NCBI GenBank assembly: GCA_029168955.1
Contig: JAPDOI010000716.1
Coordinates: forward strand, 1 to 64,000
Reading direction: 5' to 3'
Source of the DNA: Aplectana chamaeleonis
Lineage: Eukaryota > Nematoda > Chromadorea > Rhabditida > Cosmocercidae
Length of the DNA stretch: 64,000 nt
Shown here: positions 10,692-21,930 of the stretch, piece by piece
Layout: each line of letters opens with the position of its first letter
How positions within the stretch are numbered: the first letter of the stretch is position 1
Notes under the pieces: generated by a model
Told to the model about the DNA's origin: nothing
The model's database searches: none
Seen by the model: only the letters and a program-made list of their open reading frames with translations
Translations under genes and position numbers: made by a program

Positions 10692-11239
10692 TTACAGTAA
10701 CCTCAAAAAATAGAATGGCATAGTGATAACAGTAACAGTGCGCTTCGGACAGTATTTAAGAGCTGCGCGCGAGTAAACCATTTCACTACGACCATATTTG
10801 GTAGCTAGGCCATTCGGTCAGTTGTGCAGGCTAGTCACTGCACGGTACGCTACATAGTGCTTGATTCTATTCGATATATTTTAGGTTTGAGGGAGGCGCT
10901 ACGCGCCGAAAGCTCACCAAGAGAGGAAGTTTCAGGAGTCCCGGAAAGTTTAAATTTTGGGAACATCTTTGGATTTTTGAAACTTTCATAAAGTTTTGCA
11001 GCCTCCACTGTTTGTTTGTTGCGTGTTTCAATCACCATGAGGCTCAGGGATAGCAGCATTTTACCGTAAATGCTTCTGTTCAGTTACTACATTACTTAAA
11101 GACAGTGTCCACGATAAAAAACCGTATTTTAGTTCCTGATGTTTTTGAGTAGTTAAATTCACTAAGGGTTAATAGGGAGTAGTCCTCACAGAACACTCAT
11201 ATACCGGGAAAAAAACCTTTCAAAGAAATCCCTGAAAAA

Positions 11240-12223
11240 CTCTGCCAATTCGAGACTTGATGCTTCGGGAAAAGCGGCCTTTATCACACTTTATTATCAT
11301 TAGGCATCAAATTCACCTTTAGCGCCGTCATCAAAGCTTATTCGCGCAAAGGGTTTTTTTTGCTGAGCAGCTGGATATCAATCAGCGCAAAGAGTGAATT
11401 TGTCTGGAGTGATAGTGATCTGTTTTTGCATGTAATAAACGATTTCAGCAAATCCGCGTTGGATACGTTGCAGGCAAAAATGAAGTTGGCTGCTTGCTAT
11501 CGCGATCAAATTCTAGAGCTCACAGAGGCTTCTAAAATATCTGCCCCATGAGAGGTTAATTTTGTTTCCACTGCGAGGCCGGCCACCTCGCAGTGGGTCG
11601 TGGCGGCTCCGGCCCGCTAGGATCCGTGGCCAGAAAGGATCACCAAAAACTTGCAACGTTTTCACCCCAATTTCGCAGTAAACTCACATCATTTCGCGTA
11701 ACATTGACCTTAATTTCGCGGCATATTCACCCCATTCTCACCTACCATAGCGGCAAATTCACCCATACAGTGAATTTAGCGCGGCAAATTAGGACTTCAT
11801 GCCCACTTGTACATGAGCATCAAGATTTTTTTTTGCTGAGGCATCAAGTCTCGGGTTGCCAGAGCGCATCCTTTCGCGTAACATTCACCCTATTTTCGCG
11901 GCATATTCACCCCATTCTCACCTATCCTAGCAGCAAATTCACCCATACAGTGAATTTAGCGCGGCAAATTAGGACTTCATGCCCACTTGTACATGAGCAT
12001 CAAGTTTTTTTTTGCTGAGGCATCAAGTCTCGGGTTGCCAGAGCACATCCTTTCGCGTAACATTCACCCTATTTTCGCGGCATATTCACCCCATTCTCAC
12101 CTATCCTAGCAGCAAATTCACCCATACAGTGAATTTAGCGCGGCAAATTAGGACTTCATGCCCACTTGTACATGAGCATCAAGTTTTTTTTTTGCTGAGG
12201 CATCAAGTCTCAAATTGGCAGAG
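11240..12223. mobile_element. TIR element, copy B, with triplicated right end
   Basis: Same family as 5491-6342 and 12477-13135: starts CTCTGCCAATTCGAGACTT, ends with its complement. It is longer because the right-end segment is present three times (see 11692-12223). Each segment includes the terminal GAGGCATCAAGTCTC word, so partial TIRs occur internally. The 141- and 115-codon frames over it exist because the 180-bp unit is divisible by 3. Confidence 0.8.
11692..12223. repeat. Tandem 180-bp repeat, three copies
   Basis: Units starting TTTCGCGTAACATT begin at 11692, 11872 and 12051 and are nearly identical. Each covers the subterminal region plus the right TIR of the element. Confidence 0.9.
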
Positions 12224-12476
12224 AACTTGCATGTGCCTGTTTGCGTTTTTCGGAGAATGCAGACAACACATCGAACTTGACGTCATGGAAAAGGTTTCGC
12301 GCTTCAAATCCTCTGGTAAGCGGCTTCGCTTTCTGTTTTCTGGACTGACAATTCTTTAAAAATGATAGGGGCTAATGTACATGCTGGGATGTTAGAACCT
12401 TTGGCGGTATGAAACTATTTCGGAGGGGGGAGGCACTCTGGATTTAGTTGGAGAATGAATGATACCGCTTCCAGAA

Positions 12477-13135
12477 GTCTGCCAATTCGAGACTTGATGC
12501 TCCGGGGAAAGCGGTCTTGATCACCCTCTATTATCATTAGGCGTGAAATTCACCTTTAGCGCCGTCTTCAAAGCTTATTCGGGCAAAGGGTGAATTTGCT
12601 GAGCGGCTGGATATCAATCAGCGCAAAGAGTGAATTTGCCGCGAGTGATGGTGACCTATCATTATCAATCTTGACCGAGGAGTACGGTCTAGTTTTGCAT
12701 GTGAGAAACGATTTCAGCAAACCCGCGCTGGATACGCTGCAGGCAAAAATGAAGTCGGCTGCTTGCTATCGTCATCAAATTCTAGAGCTCACAGAAAGGG
12801 CTCCTAAAATATCTAACCCGTGAGGGGACTAATTTTGTTTCCACTGCGAGGTTGGCCACATCGCAGTGGGTCGTGGCGGCTCCGGCCCGCTAGGATCCGT
12901 GGCCGGAAGGGATCACCGAAATTTTGTAACGCTTTCATCCCATTTTCACAGTAAACTCATATCATTTTGCTTAACATTCACCTTACTTTCGCGGCATATT
13001 CACCCCATTCTCACCTATCCTAGCGGCAAATTCACCCATACAGTGAATTTAGCGCGGCAAATTAGGACTCTATGCCGACTTGTACATGAGCATCAAGTCT
13101 TTTTTGACGAGGGATCAAGTCTCGAATTGGCATAG
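12477..13135. mobile_element. TIR element, copy C
   Basis: It starts GTCTGCCAATTCGAGACTTG and ends CTCGAATTGGCATAG, with the same interior as copy A. Its flanks (GAATGATACCGCTT before, GAAGTATTTCCATGAAG after) are joined without it at 16130-16180, which acts as a natural empty site. Confidence 0.8.
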
Positions 13136-14055
13136 ATGTCGAAGTATTTCCATGAAGTCTCCACGAAAACAATGACTGATAACGCTATCAGACATATGAT
13201 ATCAGCTCAAATTTTCATTTTAATGGATAAATCATTTCATTTTGCGATAAGAAATATTCGAAAACTTGGTGTCTGTTCCTACGGTAAAACGGACGTCGAC
13301 AACTGTTATACGACGTGGGCGGGGTGGCCCAATGGGTTGGCTGGCTCACGAGATTTTCACCCTCTTCCCGGCCGTTTTTCATCGCACTTCCGTTCTCACT
13401 TTTCTTAGAGGGGTATCACAGGAAGTATTTATTGTGACATTGAAATCTTTTGTGAACCCGTCCTTTGCAATTCTCTTCTCTCTGTTGCTCCGTTCATTCC
13501 TTTAGACCCTAACTAATACTGTTTTGCATAAAATATTCTTCTATTCCTGATTGACCCAATTTTCCACCGGAGACAACCACCATGAACATGTCCATCCAAC
13601 CGGACAACTATTCCATGTTATAGACAAGTTTATAATTTGCCAACGGCACAAAATTTTCACGGAAGTTAAAAGTTTTTCTCTCCAGAGCTTTCCATGCTTT
13701 GGCCCCGATATCGTGATATCGTTATCACAGATGAGGTGATAAAGATTCTCCCTAGTCTTTCAGAGCTTCAGCCGCTTACCTCTGGAGAAAGACGGTGTGT
13801 GATTGTAACACACCGCTCTTCGTTTCTTTTATGCCCTACCCTTTATCAATTGCGTATCATCAATTTTGTTTACCGTGAGAATTTTGTGCCGTTGGGAATT
13901 TATAATCGTCTATGTTATAGAATAATGTCACTGAAATACGGCGTTTTAATGTGTTTCTCGTTGTTTCTTCGTAATTTTGGTAACACTTGGAGGCCAAAGT
14001 ATTGCTTTCAGTAAAAAACTCGGGGACGAAAATCATCGTGAACCCTGCCTTTTAG
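13136..14055. mobile_element. TTAA-type MITE copy carrying a nested MITE
   Basis: The stretch from about 13385 (TCTCACTTTTCTTAGAGGGG) to 14055 (ATCGTGAACCCTGCC) matches 63003-63441 and, inverted, 57568-58051. It is interrupted at 13625-13911 by a second MITE. The start of the copy is not sharply defined. Positions 13136-13260 belong to another repeat shared with 16145-16265. Confidence 0.65.
13625..13911. mobile_element. Mutator-type MITE with 10-bp target duplication
   Basis: A 287-bp insertion flanked by ATGTTATAGA on both sides (13615-13624, 13912-13921). Ends are inverted: TTTATAATTTGCCAACGGC and, from the right, ATTATAAATTCCCAACGGC. A 9-10-bp duplication is typical of Mutator-like elements. 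A 286-bp relative lies at 22533-22818. Confidence 0.8.
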
Positions 14056-14789
14056 GGAAGTGTTCGCTATAAAATAAATAGGCGTGCTGGCTGTTCAATA
14101 TCTTCAACTACTGAAAATGACAGAGGACACTGTGGCTTGTTTTAGCCAGCGGGAGGGTGGGAGAGATTTCTTATCTAGTTCTAGAATTTTCTTATCATCT
14201 TTCATAGTCAAAAACAATGAACAGCCATTGAACAGAACAGAATCAGAACAAACAAGCGCCCATTCATTTTATGGTGAACGCTGCCTTTTACTTCTCAGGT
14301 TCATAACTCATAAGAACGTAAAGGCCAACCGAACATTGCTCGACACGACGCGGTCCCGTCACGGCTCTCGTAAACAAAATTGTTGATAACCGATTGATAA
14401 AGAGTAGGGGTATGAAAAAGTGGTGAGGGTGTGTCTTCATTCACACACCGTTCTTCTCCAGGGGTGGTAGTAAATGGGTAGATAACCGCGAGTTAACTCG
14501 CGGTTAACTGCAGCTGACCGCGAGCTTTTTAGTTGACGATTTTCAGGAGCTGCGCCAGACATTTCTGAAACTAAGCATACGCATGGCACTGCATGAGCCA
14601 CTAGATACGCATTGTAAAAAATTCAAAAAAAAATGGTCCGTTCTGCCTTTTTTTGGGAAAAAAGTGATTTAGAATTTTTTTCAAGTCTTTTTCTCTTGGG
14701 CCCTTTTCTTTTGGATCTTTTTTGAGCCTTTTTCAGCTCGCGGGAAGTTCGCGCAAAACTGCAACATAACGCGAGCTGACAGAAAAGAT

Positions 14790-14895
14790 GGAAATAGTGT
14801 GTAAATGAAGAAAAAGATGGATAGCTTTCGAAAAAGTCCTCCGGAGGACTTTTTCGGAAGCTATCCATCTTTTTCTTCATTCACGCACTATTTCC
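14790..14895. repeat. Near-perfect palindrome with no loop
   Basis: Centred on CCTCCGGAGG at about 14838-14847. Each half reads GAAGAAAAAGATGGATAGCT toward the centre, with only scattered mismatches. Weaker pairing extends outward to about 14735 and 14950. Mirror-image open frames on the two strands result from this symmetry. Confidence 0.9.
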
Positions 14896-15044
14896 ATTTT
14901 CTCTGTCAGCTCCCGTTAGGTTGCAGTTTTGCGCGGACTCAACGCGAACTCACATACGACAACGCGTATTCCTTACGCTTACACTTGCTGAAGAGTACGC
15001 AAGTCGTCGTGAAAGGGTGCAGGACGTTTATGATTTGGAGCAGT

Positions 15045-15725
15045 ACCCTAGTGTGAGTGTGCAGGATGTGCGCAGGACCCCACTGGGGATGTGCAGGACC
15101 CTAGTAGGGGTGTGCAAGATGTGTGCAGGACCCCACTGGGGGTGTGCATGACTCGAAGCTAACCGTCACAGCGGCTGCGTAGGGTGAAACCCATATTTTC
15201 ATCATCCTCAAACAACTAAATCGATCAGAAAGCGCAAATGTACATTTCGATTAGCCTCATATTTTAGAAAAAGAGGGTCTCGTTTGAGTCCTTTTTGAAA
15301 GAAAGTGGTTAGGATGCGTTTTTACGGCGAGTTGGTCGTCTAACGAACAACTCGTCCATCGATGTGTGCAGGACCCCACTGGGGGTGTGCAGGACCCCAT
15401 TAAGAGTGTGCAGGATGTGCGCAGGACCCCACTGGGGATATGCAGCACCGTAGTAGGGGTGTGCAGGATGTGTGCAGGACCCCACTGGGGGGTCGGCAGG
15501 ACCCTAGTAGGGGTGTGCAAGATGTGTGCAGGACCCCACTGGGGGTGTGCAGGACCCCACTGTGGGTGTGCAGGATATGTGCAGGACCCCACTGTGGGTG
15601 TGCAGGATAAGTGCAGGACCCCAGTGTGAGTGTGCAGGATGTGTGCAGGACCCCACTGGGGGTGTGCAGGACCCCAGTGGGAGTGTGCGGGGGATGTGTC
15701 AGGACCCCAATGGGAGTGTGCAGGA
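15045..15725. repeat. 21-bp minisatellite, reverse orientation (two blocks)
   Basis: Blocks at about 15045-15155 and 15365-15725 repeat GTGTGCAGGACCCCACTGGGG and variants. The core is the exact complement of GTCCTGCACAC, so these are the same satellite inverted. The spacer 15156-15364 has no gene. Confidence 0.9.
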
Positions 15726-15744
15726 TTGCACTATCATCACGCTA

Positions 15745-15850
15745 TCTTCGGAGCAGGGCGGTTGTTTCTTCGATTTTTCGATTTCACCATTGTGTTTTCT
15801 CAAAAACAACCGCTCGGCTTTTATGATAAAGCTATCATAGCAGCCCCCAT
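15745..15850. mobile_element. Short CGCGAC-type MITE copy
   Basis: It contains TTCTCAAAAACAACCGCTCG and CTTTTATGATAAAGCTATC, shared with 56300-56400 and, inverted, with 29415-29540 and 37305-37400. Confidence 0.6.
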
Positions 15851-16324
15851 CCGGAACTTGACGATACACGAAAAATATAAGCATATCAATCATTGCATGT
15901 GTCTTTCAGACACATACATCATTTCATTTTTTATAAGAAAATGCATGATGTTGGTCACTAACGTTTCTCGCATTGCGAGTGTGAGACTGTCCTCCTCCGC
16001 TTTTAATTTTCTGCCGGATTCTATCACGTTGCTAGTTTGACTGCATACAACAACGCATTCGTTATCATGTTTTGTTCAAGAATTGTTACGGTACCCCTTC
16101 GTCCTTTGATCGGTAAGAGCGTGCTTGTAAGAATGAATGATACCGCTTTCGGAAACCGAAGTGTTTACATGAAGTTCCAGTGATAACACTGACTGATAAC
16201 GTTATGAGGCATATTATATCAGCACAGATTTTCATTTTCATGGATGAATCATTTCATTTTCTCGAGTACCCCCCCTCCCAACTAGTTTAGGACCCACATA
16301 TCTGCCATTCCTACTATAAGTACT

Positions 16325-16825
16325 GCACACATGCACATCACCTCCTGCACACTTTTCACAACGTCCTGCGCACGCCCACTTGGGTCTTATACACATCCCG
16401 CACACTCTCACTGGGGTCCTGTACACTCCAGTGGGGTCCTGCACACATCCTGCACACTACCAATGGGGTCCTGCACACCCCCAGTGGGATTCTGCACACA
16501 TCCTGCACACTCCCCACTGGGGTCCTGCACACATCCTGCACACTCTCACTGGAGTCCTGCACACCCCCAGTGGGGTCCTGCACACATCCTGCACACTCCC
16601 AATGGGGTCCTTCACACGCCCTCTCGGGTCCTGCACACCCCCAGTGGGGTCCAGCACACATCTTGCACACTCTCACTGGGGTCCTGCACACCCCCAGTGG
16701 GGTCCTGCACACATCCTGCACACTCCCAACGGGGTCCTGCACACCCCCAGTGGGGTCCTGCACACTTTTCACAACGTGCTGTGCACGCCCACTCGGGTCC
16801 TGCACACTTTCTACCGTGTCCTGAT
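16325..16825. repeat. 21-bp minisatellite, forward orientation, GGGGTCC variant
   Basis: Units such as GGGGTCCTGCACACCCCCAGT alternate with a longer unit holding two GTCCTGCACAC-like cores. It lies inside the 2.5-kb foldback element, inverted to the 15-kb blocks. The same block recurs at 18285-18605. Confidence 0.9.
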
Positions 16826-17940
16826 CAGTTTTTCACCAAGTAGAAAGATTGGTGAGCTCGCATAAACCTGGCGGTTAACTCGCGTAAAGTTGGTGGTTAA
16901 CTCGCGGTTCGAAGGTGATGGTTAACTGGCGGTGAAAATGCATTTACTACCACCCCAGGGGTTAGCAGTTGAGGATCTGCCTGGACTAGAATGTGGGAAA
17001 ACAGCACCACCGGTTGTGCAGATATAACAAAATCGAAGTAAAAACTCAGAACTTTGAAGAGACGTGGCGAGATTGAGCCATCCTTCCCGAAGCTCCATAC
17101 CTACATTCTTCCGGGAGCTGTAAACCGGCAGTCAGCACATGTCAAGTAAGCTCAACTGTTTGATCCATACTGCGCGTGATTTTGTTTTGATAAGTTCTAC
17201 GGATAGTCTTATACAATGCGACCACTCGTTTTGCTCTACACTTATCAATAGCTGGTTTGAGCTCGACCGTCAAATCATACTTTCAGCTGTTTCACTACAT
17301 TTCCTAAAAATCAAATTATGCTACGCCAAATCGTACGCTGAAATATTTCAAAACATTTTTACTCTGTGAAAACTTGGTAGAGAATATTTCCCCCTTTTTT
17401 CACTAATTATATTTTTAGTTATTCGAAAATATGACAATGCCAAATCATCACTTTTTCCAGGAACCTGAACTTCAGAAGTTTCATTTATTTTTTCTAAAGG
17501 TTCCCTTTCTAACCTGATTCATGCCTGGTGGTGTTATTTCGAAGTCACTGATTCCCTGCACGTTTTCTATGACGTCCTGCACACTACCACTAATGTCCTG
17601 CACACTTTCTATGACGTCCTGCACACTCTCACTGATGTCCTGCACACCTTTTCTTAGATCCTGCACACTCCCACTGATGTCCTACACACTTTCAATGAAG
17701 TCCTGCACACTCCCACTAATGTCCTGCACACGTTCTATGAGGTCCTTCACACTCTCACTGATGTCCTGCACACCTTCTATGGAATCCTGCACACTCCCAC
17801 TGATGTCCTGCACACTTAATATGAGGTCCTACACACTTTCTATGAAGTCCTGCACACTCCCACTGATGTCCTGCACACTCCCACTAATGTCCTTCACACG
17901 TTCTATGAGGTCCTGCACACTCTCACTGATGTCCTGCAGA
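16515..17940. repeat. Segmental duplication, copy 1 (partner 18285-19720)
   Basis: The order array, foldback right end (GTTAACTCGCG words), about 600 bases of unique-looking sequence (17030-17540), then array is repeated with an offset of about 1.77-1.79 kb. Sequence differences are few, for example GTGGTTAACTGG at 16920 against GTGGTTGACTGG at 18713. The non-array part has no convincing gene. Confidence 0.85.
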
Positions 17941-18275
17941 CCTTCTATGGAATCCTGCACACTCCCACTGATGTCCTGCACACTTAATATGAGATCCTGC
18001 ACACTTTCTATGAAGTCCTGCACACTCCCACTGATGTCCTGCACACTCCCACTGATGTCCTGCACACTCCCACTAATGTCCTTCACACGTTCTATGAGGT
18101 CCTTCACACTCCCACTGATATCCTGCACACCTTAAATGAAGTGCTGCACACTCCCACTAATGGCCTGCACACTTTCTATGAGGTCCTGCACACTCCCACT
18201 GATGTCCTGCACACTTTCAATGAAGTCCTGCACACTCTCACTAATGGCCTGCACACTTTCTATGAGGTCCTGCAC
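17560..18275. repeat. 21-bp minisatellite array, CCCACTGAT variant
   Basis: Clean 21-bp units GTCCTGCACACTCCCACTGAT alternate with GTCCTGCACACTTTCTATGA(A/G) and GTCCTGCACACTTAATATGAG. Frames are open on both strands. The minus strand reads a 7-residue repeat such as ISGSVQD/LIESVQD. Confidence 0.95.
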
Positions 18276-18284
18276 ACTCCCCAC

Positions 18285-19720
18285 TGGGGTCCTGCACACA
18301 TCCTGCACACTCTCACTGGGGTCCTGCACACCCCCAGTGGGGTCCTGCACACATCCTGCACACTCCCAATGGGGTCCTTCACACGCCCTCTCGGGTCCTG
18401 CACACCCCCAGTGGGGTCCAGCACACATCTTGCACACTCTCACTGGGGTCCTGCACACCCCCAGTGGGGTCCTGCACACATCCTGCACACTCCCAACGGG
18501 GTCCTGCACACGCCCTCTCGGGTCCTGCACACCCCCAGTGGGGTCCTGCACACTTTTCACAACGTGCTGTGCACGCCCACTCGGGTCCTGCACACTTTCT
18601 ACCGTGTCCTGATCAGTTTTTCACCAAGCAGAAAGATTGGGTGAGCTCTCCTGCATAAACCTGGCGGTTAACTCGCGTAAAGTTGGTGGTTAACTCGCGG
18701 TTCGAAGGTGATGGTTGACTGGCGGTGAAAATGCATTTACTACCACCCCAGGGGTTAGCAGTTGAGCATCTGCCTGGACTAGAATGTGGGAAAACAGCAC
18801 CACCGGTTGTGCAGATATAACAAAATCGAAGTAAAAACTCAGAACTTTGAAGAGACGTGGCGAGATTGAGCCATCCTTCCCGAAGCTCCATACCTACATT
18901 CTTCCGGGAGCTGAAATGCGGCAGTCAGCTCATGTTAAGCAAGCTCAACTGTTTGATCCATACTGCGCGTGATTTTGCTTTGATAAGTTCTACTGATAGG
19001 CTATGCGACCTCTCGTTTTGCTCTACGCTTATCAATAGCTGGTTCGAGCTCGACCGCCAAATGATACTTTCAGCTATTTCACTACATTTCCTAAAAATCA
19101 AATTATGCTACGCCAAATCGTACTCTGAAATATTTCAAAACTTTATAACTCTTTCAAAACTTGGTGGGGAATACTTCCCCCTTTTTTACTAGGTATATTT
19201 TTAGCTACTCGGAAATATGACACTGCCAAATCATCACTTTTGCCAGGAACCTGAACTTCAGAAGTTTCATTTATTTTTTCTAAAGGTTCCCTTTCTAACC
19301 TGATTCATGCCTGGTGGTGTTATTTCGAAGTCACTGATTCCCTGCACGTTTTCTATGACGTCCTGCACACTACCACTAATGTCCTGCACACTTTCTATGA
19401 CGTCCTGCACACTCTCACTGATGTCCTGCACACCTTTTCTTAGATCCTGCACACTCCCACTGATGTCCTACACACTTTCAATGAAGTCCTGCACACTCCC
19501 ACTAATGTCCTGCACACGTTCTATGAGGTCCTTCACACTCTCACTGATGTCCTGCACACCTTCTATGGAATCCTGCACACTCCCACTGATGTCCTGCACA
19601 CTTAATATGAGGTCCTACACACTTTCTATGAAGTCCTGCACACTCCCACTGATGTCCTGCACACTCCCACTAATGTCCTTCACACGTTCTATGAGGTCCT
19701 GCACACTCTCACTGATGTCC
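18285..19720. repeat. Segmental duplication, copy 2
   Basis: Partner of 16515-17940. It includes the right end of the foldback element (18650-18765), so that fragment has no matching left end here. Confidence 0.85.
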
Positions 19721-20594
19721 TGCACACCTTCTATGGAATCCTGCACACTCCCACTGATGTCCTGCACACTTAATATGAGGTCCTGCACACTTTCTATGAA
19801 GTCCTGCACACTCCCACTGATGTCCTGCACACTCCCACTAATGTCCTTCACACGTTCTATGAGGTCCTGCACACTCTCACTGATGTCCTGCACACCTTCT
19901 ATGGAATCCTGCACACTCCCACTGATGTCCTGCACACTTAATATGAGATCCTGCACACTTTCTATGAAGTCCTGCACACTCCCACTGATGTCCTGCACAC
20001 TCCCACTAATGCCCTTCACATCGTTCTATGAGGTCCTTCACACTCTCACTGATGTCCTGCACACCTTCTATGGAATCCTGCACACTCCCACTGATGTCCT
20101 GCACACCTTAAATGAAGTGCTGCACACTCCCACTAATGGCCTGCACACTTTCTATGAGGTCCTGCACACTCCCACTGATGTCCTGCACACTTAATATGAG
20201 ATCCTGCACACTTTCTATGAAGTCCTGCACACTCTCACTAATGTCCTGCACACTTTCTATGAGGTCCTGCACACTCCCACTGATGTCCTGCACATTTTCT
20301 TTAAAGTCCTGCACACTCCCACTAATGTCCTGCACACTTTCTATGAGGTCCTGCACACTTTCTATGATGTCCTGCACACTCCCACTGATGTCCTGCACAC
20401 TTAATATGAGATCCTGCACACTTTCTATGAAGTCCTGCACACACTCACTGATGTCCTGCACACTTAATATTAGGTCCTGCACACTTTATATAAAATCCTG
20501 CACACTCCCACTGATGTCCTGCACACTTTGAATGAAGTCCTGCACACTCCCACTGATGTACTGCACACTAAATATGAGGTCCTGCACACTTTAT
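19345..20594. repeat. 21-bp minisatellite array
   Basis: Continuation of the CCCACTGAT/TTTCTATGAG/TTAATATGAG unit types with longer-range repetition of unit order (about 147 bp, visible at 19560-19900). It is broken at 20595 by a MITE. Confidence 0.95.
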
Positions 20595-20788
20595 GGTACT
20601 CTTTCGGAATAGACGACCCACCTAAAAGAATCGGATTCTCGAGGTGTTTCATATATGTTCTTTGCACAAATTTTACATGTTGTTCTATGCTTCTACATGA
20701 TTAGAAGCAAACACGTGACAAAATGATCATGGAGCTGCATGCAAAAACCTTTTTTACCCAAGTGGGTCGTCTATTCCGAAAGAGTGCC
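20595..20788. mobile_element. hAT-type MITE in the satellite, copy 1
   Basis: A 194-bp element with terminal repeats GGTACTCTTTCGGAATAGAC and, from the right, GGCACTCTTTCGGAATAGAC. It is flanked by the 8-bp duplication CACTTTAT (20587-20594, 20789-20796). Eight bases is the hAT signature. No coding content. Confidence 0.85.
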
Positions 20789-20796
20789 CACTTTAT

Positions 20797-21930
20797 ATAA
20801 AGTCCTGCACACTCCCACTGATGTCCTGCACACTTTGAATGAAGTCCCGCACATTCCCACTGATGTCCTGCACACCTTCTATGGAATCCTGCACACTCCC
20901 ACTGATGTCCTGCAAACTTAATATGAGGTCCTGCACACTTTCTATGAAGTCCTGCACACTCCCACTGATGTCCTGCACACTCCCACTAATGTCCTTCACA
21001 CGTTCTATGAGGTCCTGCACACTCTCACTGATGTCCTGCACACCTTCTATGGAATCCTGCACACTCCCACTGATGTCCTGCACACTTAATATGAGATCCT
21101 GCACACTTTCTATGAAGTCCTGCACACTCCCACTGATGTCCTGCACACTCCCACTAATGTCCTTCACACGTTCTATGAGGTCCTTCACACTCTCACTGAT
21201 GTCCTGCACACCTTCTATGGAATCCTGCACACTCCCACTGATGTCCTGCACACCTTAAATGAAGTGCTGCACACTCCCACTAATGGCCTGCACACTTTCT
21301 ATGAGGTCCTGCACACTCCCACTGATGTCCTGCACACTTTCAATGAAGTCCTGCACACTCTCACTAATGTCCTGCACACTTTCTATGAGGTCCTGCACAC
21401 TCCCACTGATGTCCTGCACATTTTCTTTAAAGTCCTGCACACTCCCACTAATGTCCTGCACACTTTCTATGAGGTCCTGCACACTTTCTATGATGTCCTG
21501 CACACTCCCACTGATGTCCTGCACACTTAATATGAGATCCTGCACACTTTTTATGAAGTCCTGCACACTCTCACTAATGTCCTGCACACTTTCTATGAGG
21601 TCCTGCACACTCCCACTGATGTCCTGCACATTTTCTTTAAAGTCCTGCACACTCCCATTAATGTCCTGCACCCTTTCTATGAGGTCCTGCACACTTTCTA
21701 TGATGTCCTGCACACTCCCACTGATGTCCTGCACACTTAATATGAGATCCTGCACACTTTCTATGAAGTCCTGCACACACTCACTGATGTCCTGCACACT
21801 TAATATTAGGTCCTGCACACTTTATATAAAGTCCTGCACACTCCCACTGATGTCCTGCACACTTTGAATGAAGTCCTGCACACTCCCACTGATGTCCTGC
21901 ACACTAAATATGAGGTCCTGCACACTTTAT
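20797..21930. repeat. 21-bp minisatellite array
   Basis: Same unit types as the preceding array. Positions 21255-21930 repeat the unit order of 20108-20594 with extra units, so the satellite block and its MITE were duplicated together. Confidence 0.95.

Larger units (their letters stand above)
8957..11026. mobile_element. Palindromic Penelope-like retroelement composite
   Basis: Left arm 8957-9649 and right arm 10342-11026 are long inverted copies, separated by about 690 bases. Each arm carries, facing outward, the C-terminal tail and 3' region of a Penelope-like element, and facing inward the start of its GIY-YIG module. The spacer completes the plus-strand GIY-YIG reading. The switch of strand occurs at the same point in both arms (the ASYPTN-coding stretch, near 9490-9505 and 10485-10500), so the structure is two mirror-image joins of truncated copies. 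Penelope-like elements often occur as rearranged partial dimers. No reverse transcriptase part is visible. Confidence 0.8.
14461..16956. mobile_element. Giant foldback element carrying inverted minisatellites
   Basis: It is bounded by GGGGTGGTAGTAAATG at 14461 and the exact complement ending at 16956, followed inward on both sides by GCGAGTTAAC/GTTAACTCGC words. Inside are a long palindrome, 21-bp arrays in one orientation at 15045-15725, a short MITE, and 21-bp arrays in the opposite orientation at 16325-16825. The flanks 14380-14460 and 16957-17030 are continuous at 1560-1700, which is evidence that the 2.5 kb was inserted as a unit. No transposase is seen. The class is not assignable. Confidence 0.75.

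Noticed and set aside
14623..15056. Near-identical frames of about 85 codons on opposite strands
   Set aside because: Mirror products of a palindrome, not paralogous genes.
16320..16830. CRISPR-like regular repeats
   Set aside because: Units are contiguous with no unique spacers, and the genome is eukaryotic; this is a minisatellite.
17521..21867. Many open frames of 120-295 codons on both strands over the 21-bp arrays
   Set aside because: They arise because the unit length is a multiple of 3 and lacks stops in several frames. No start context, introns or non-repeat domain.
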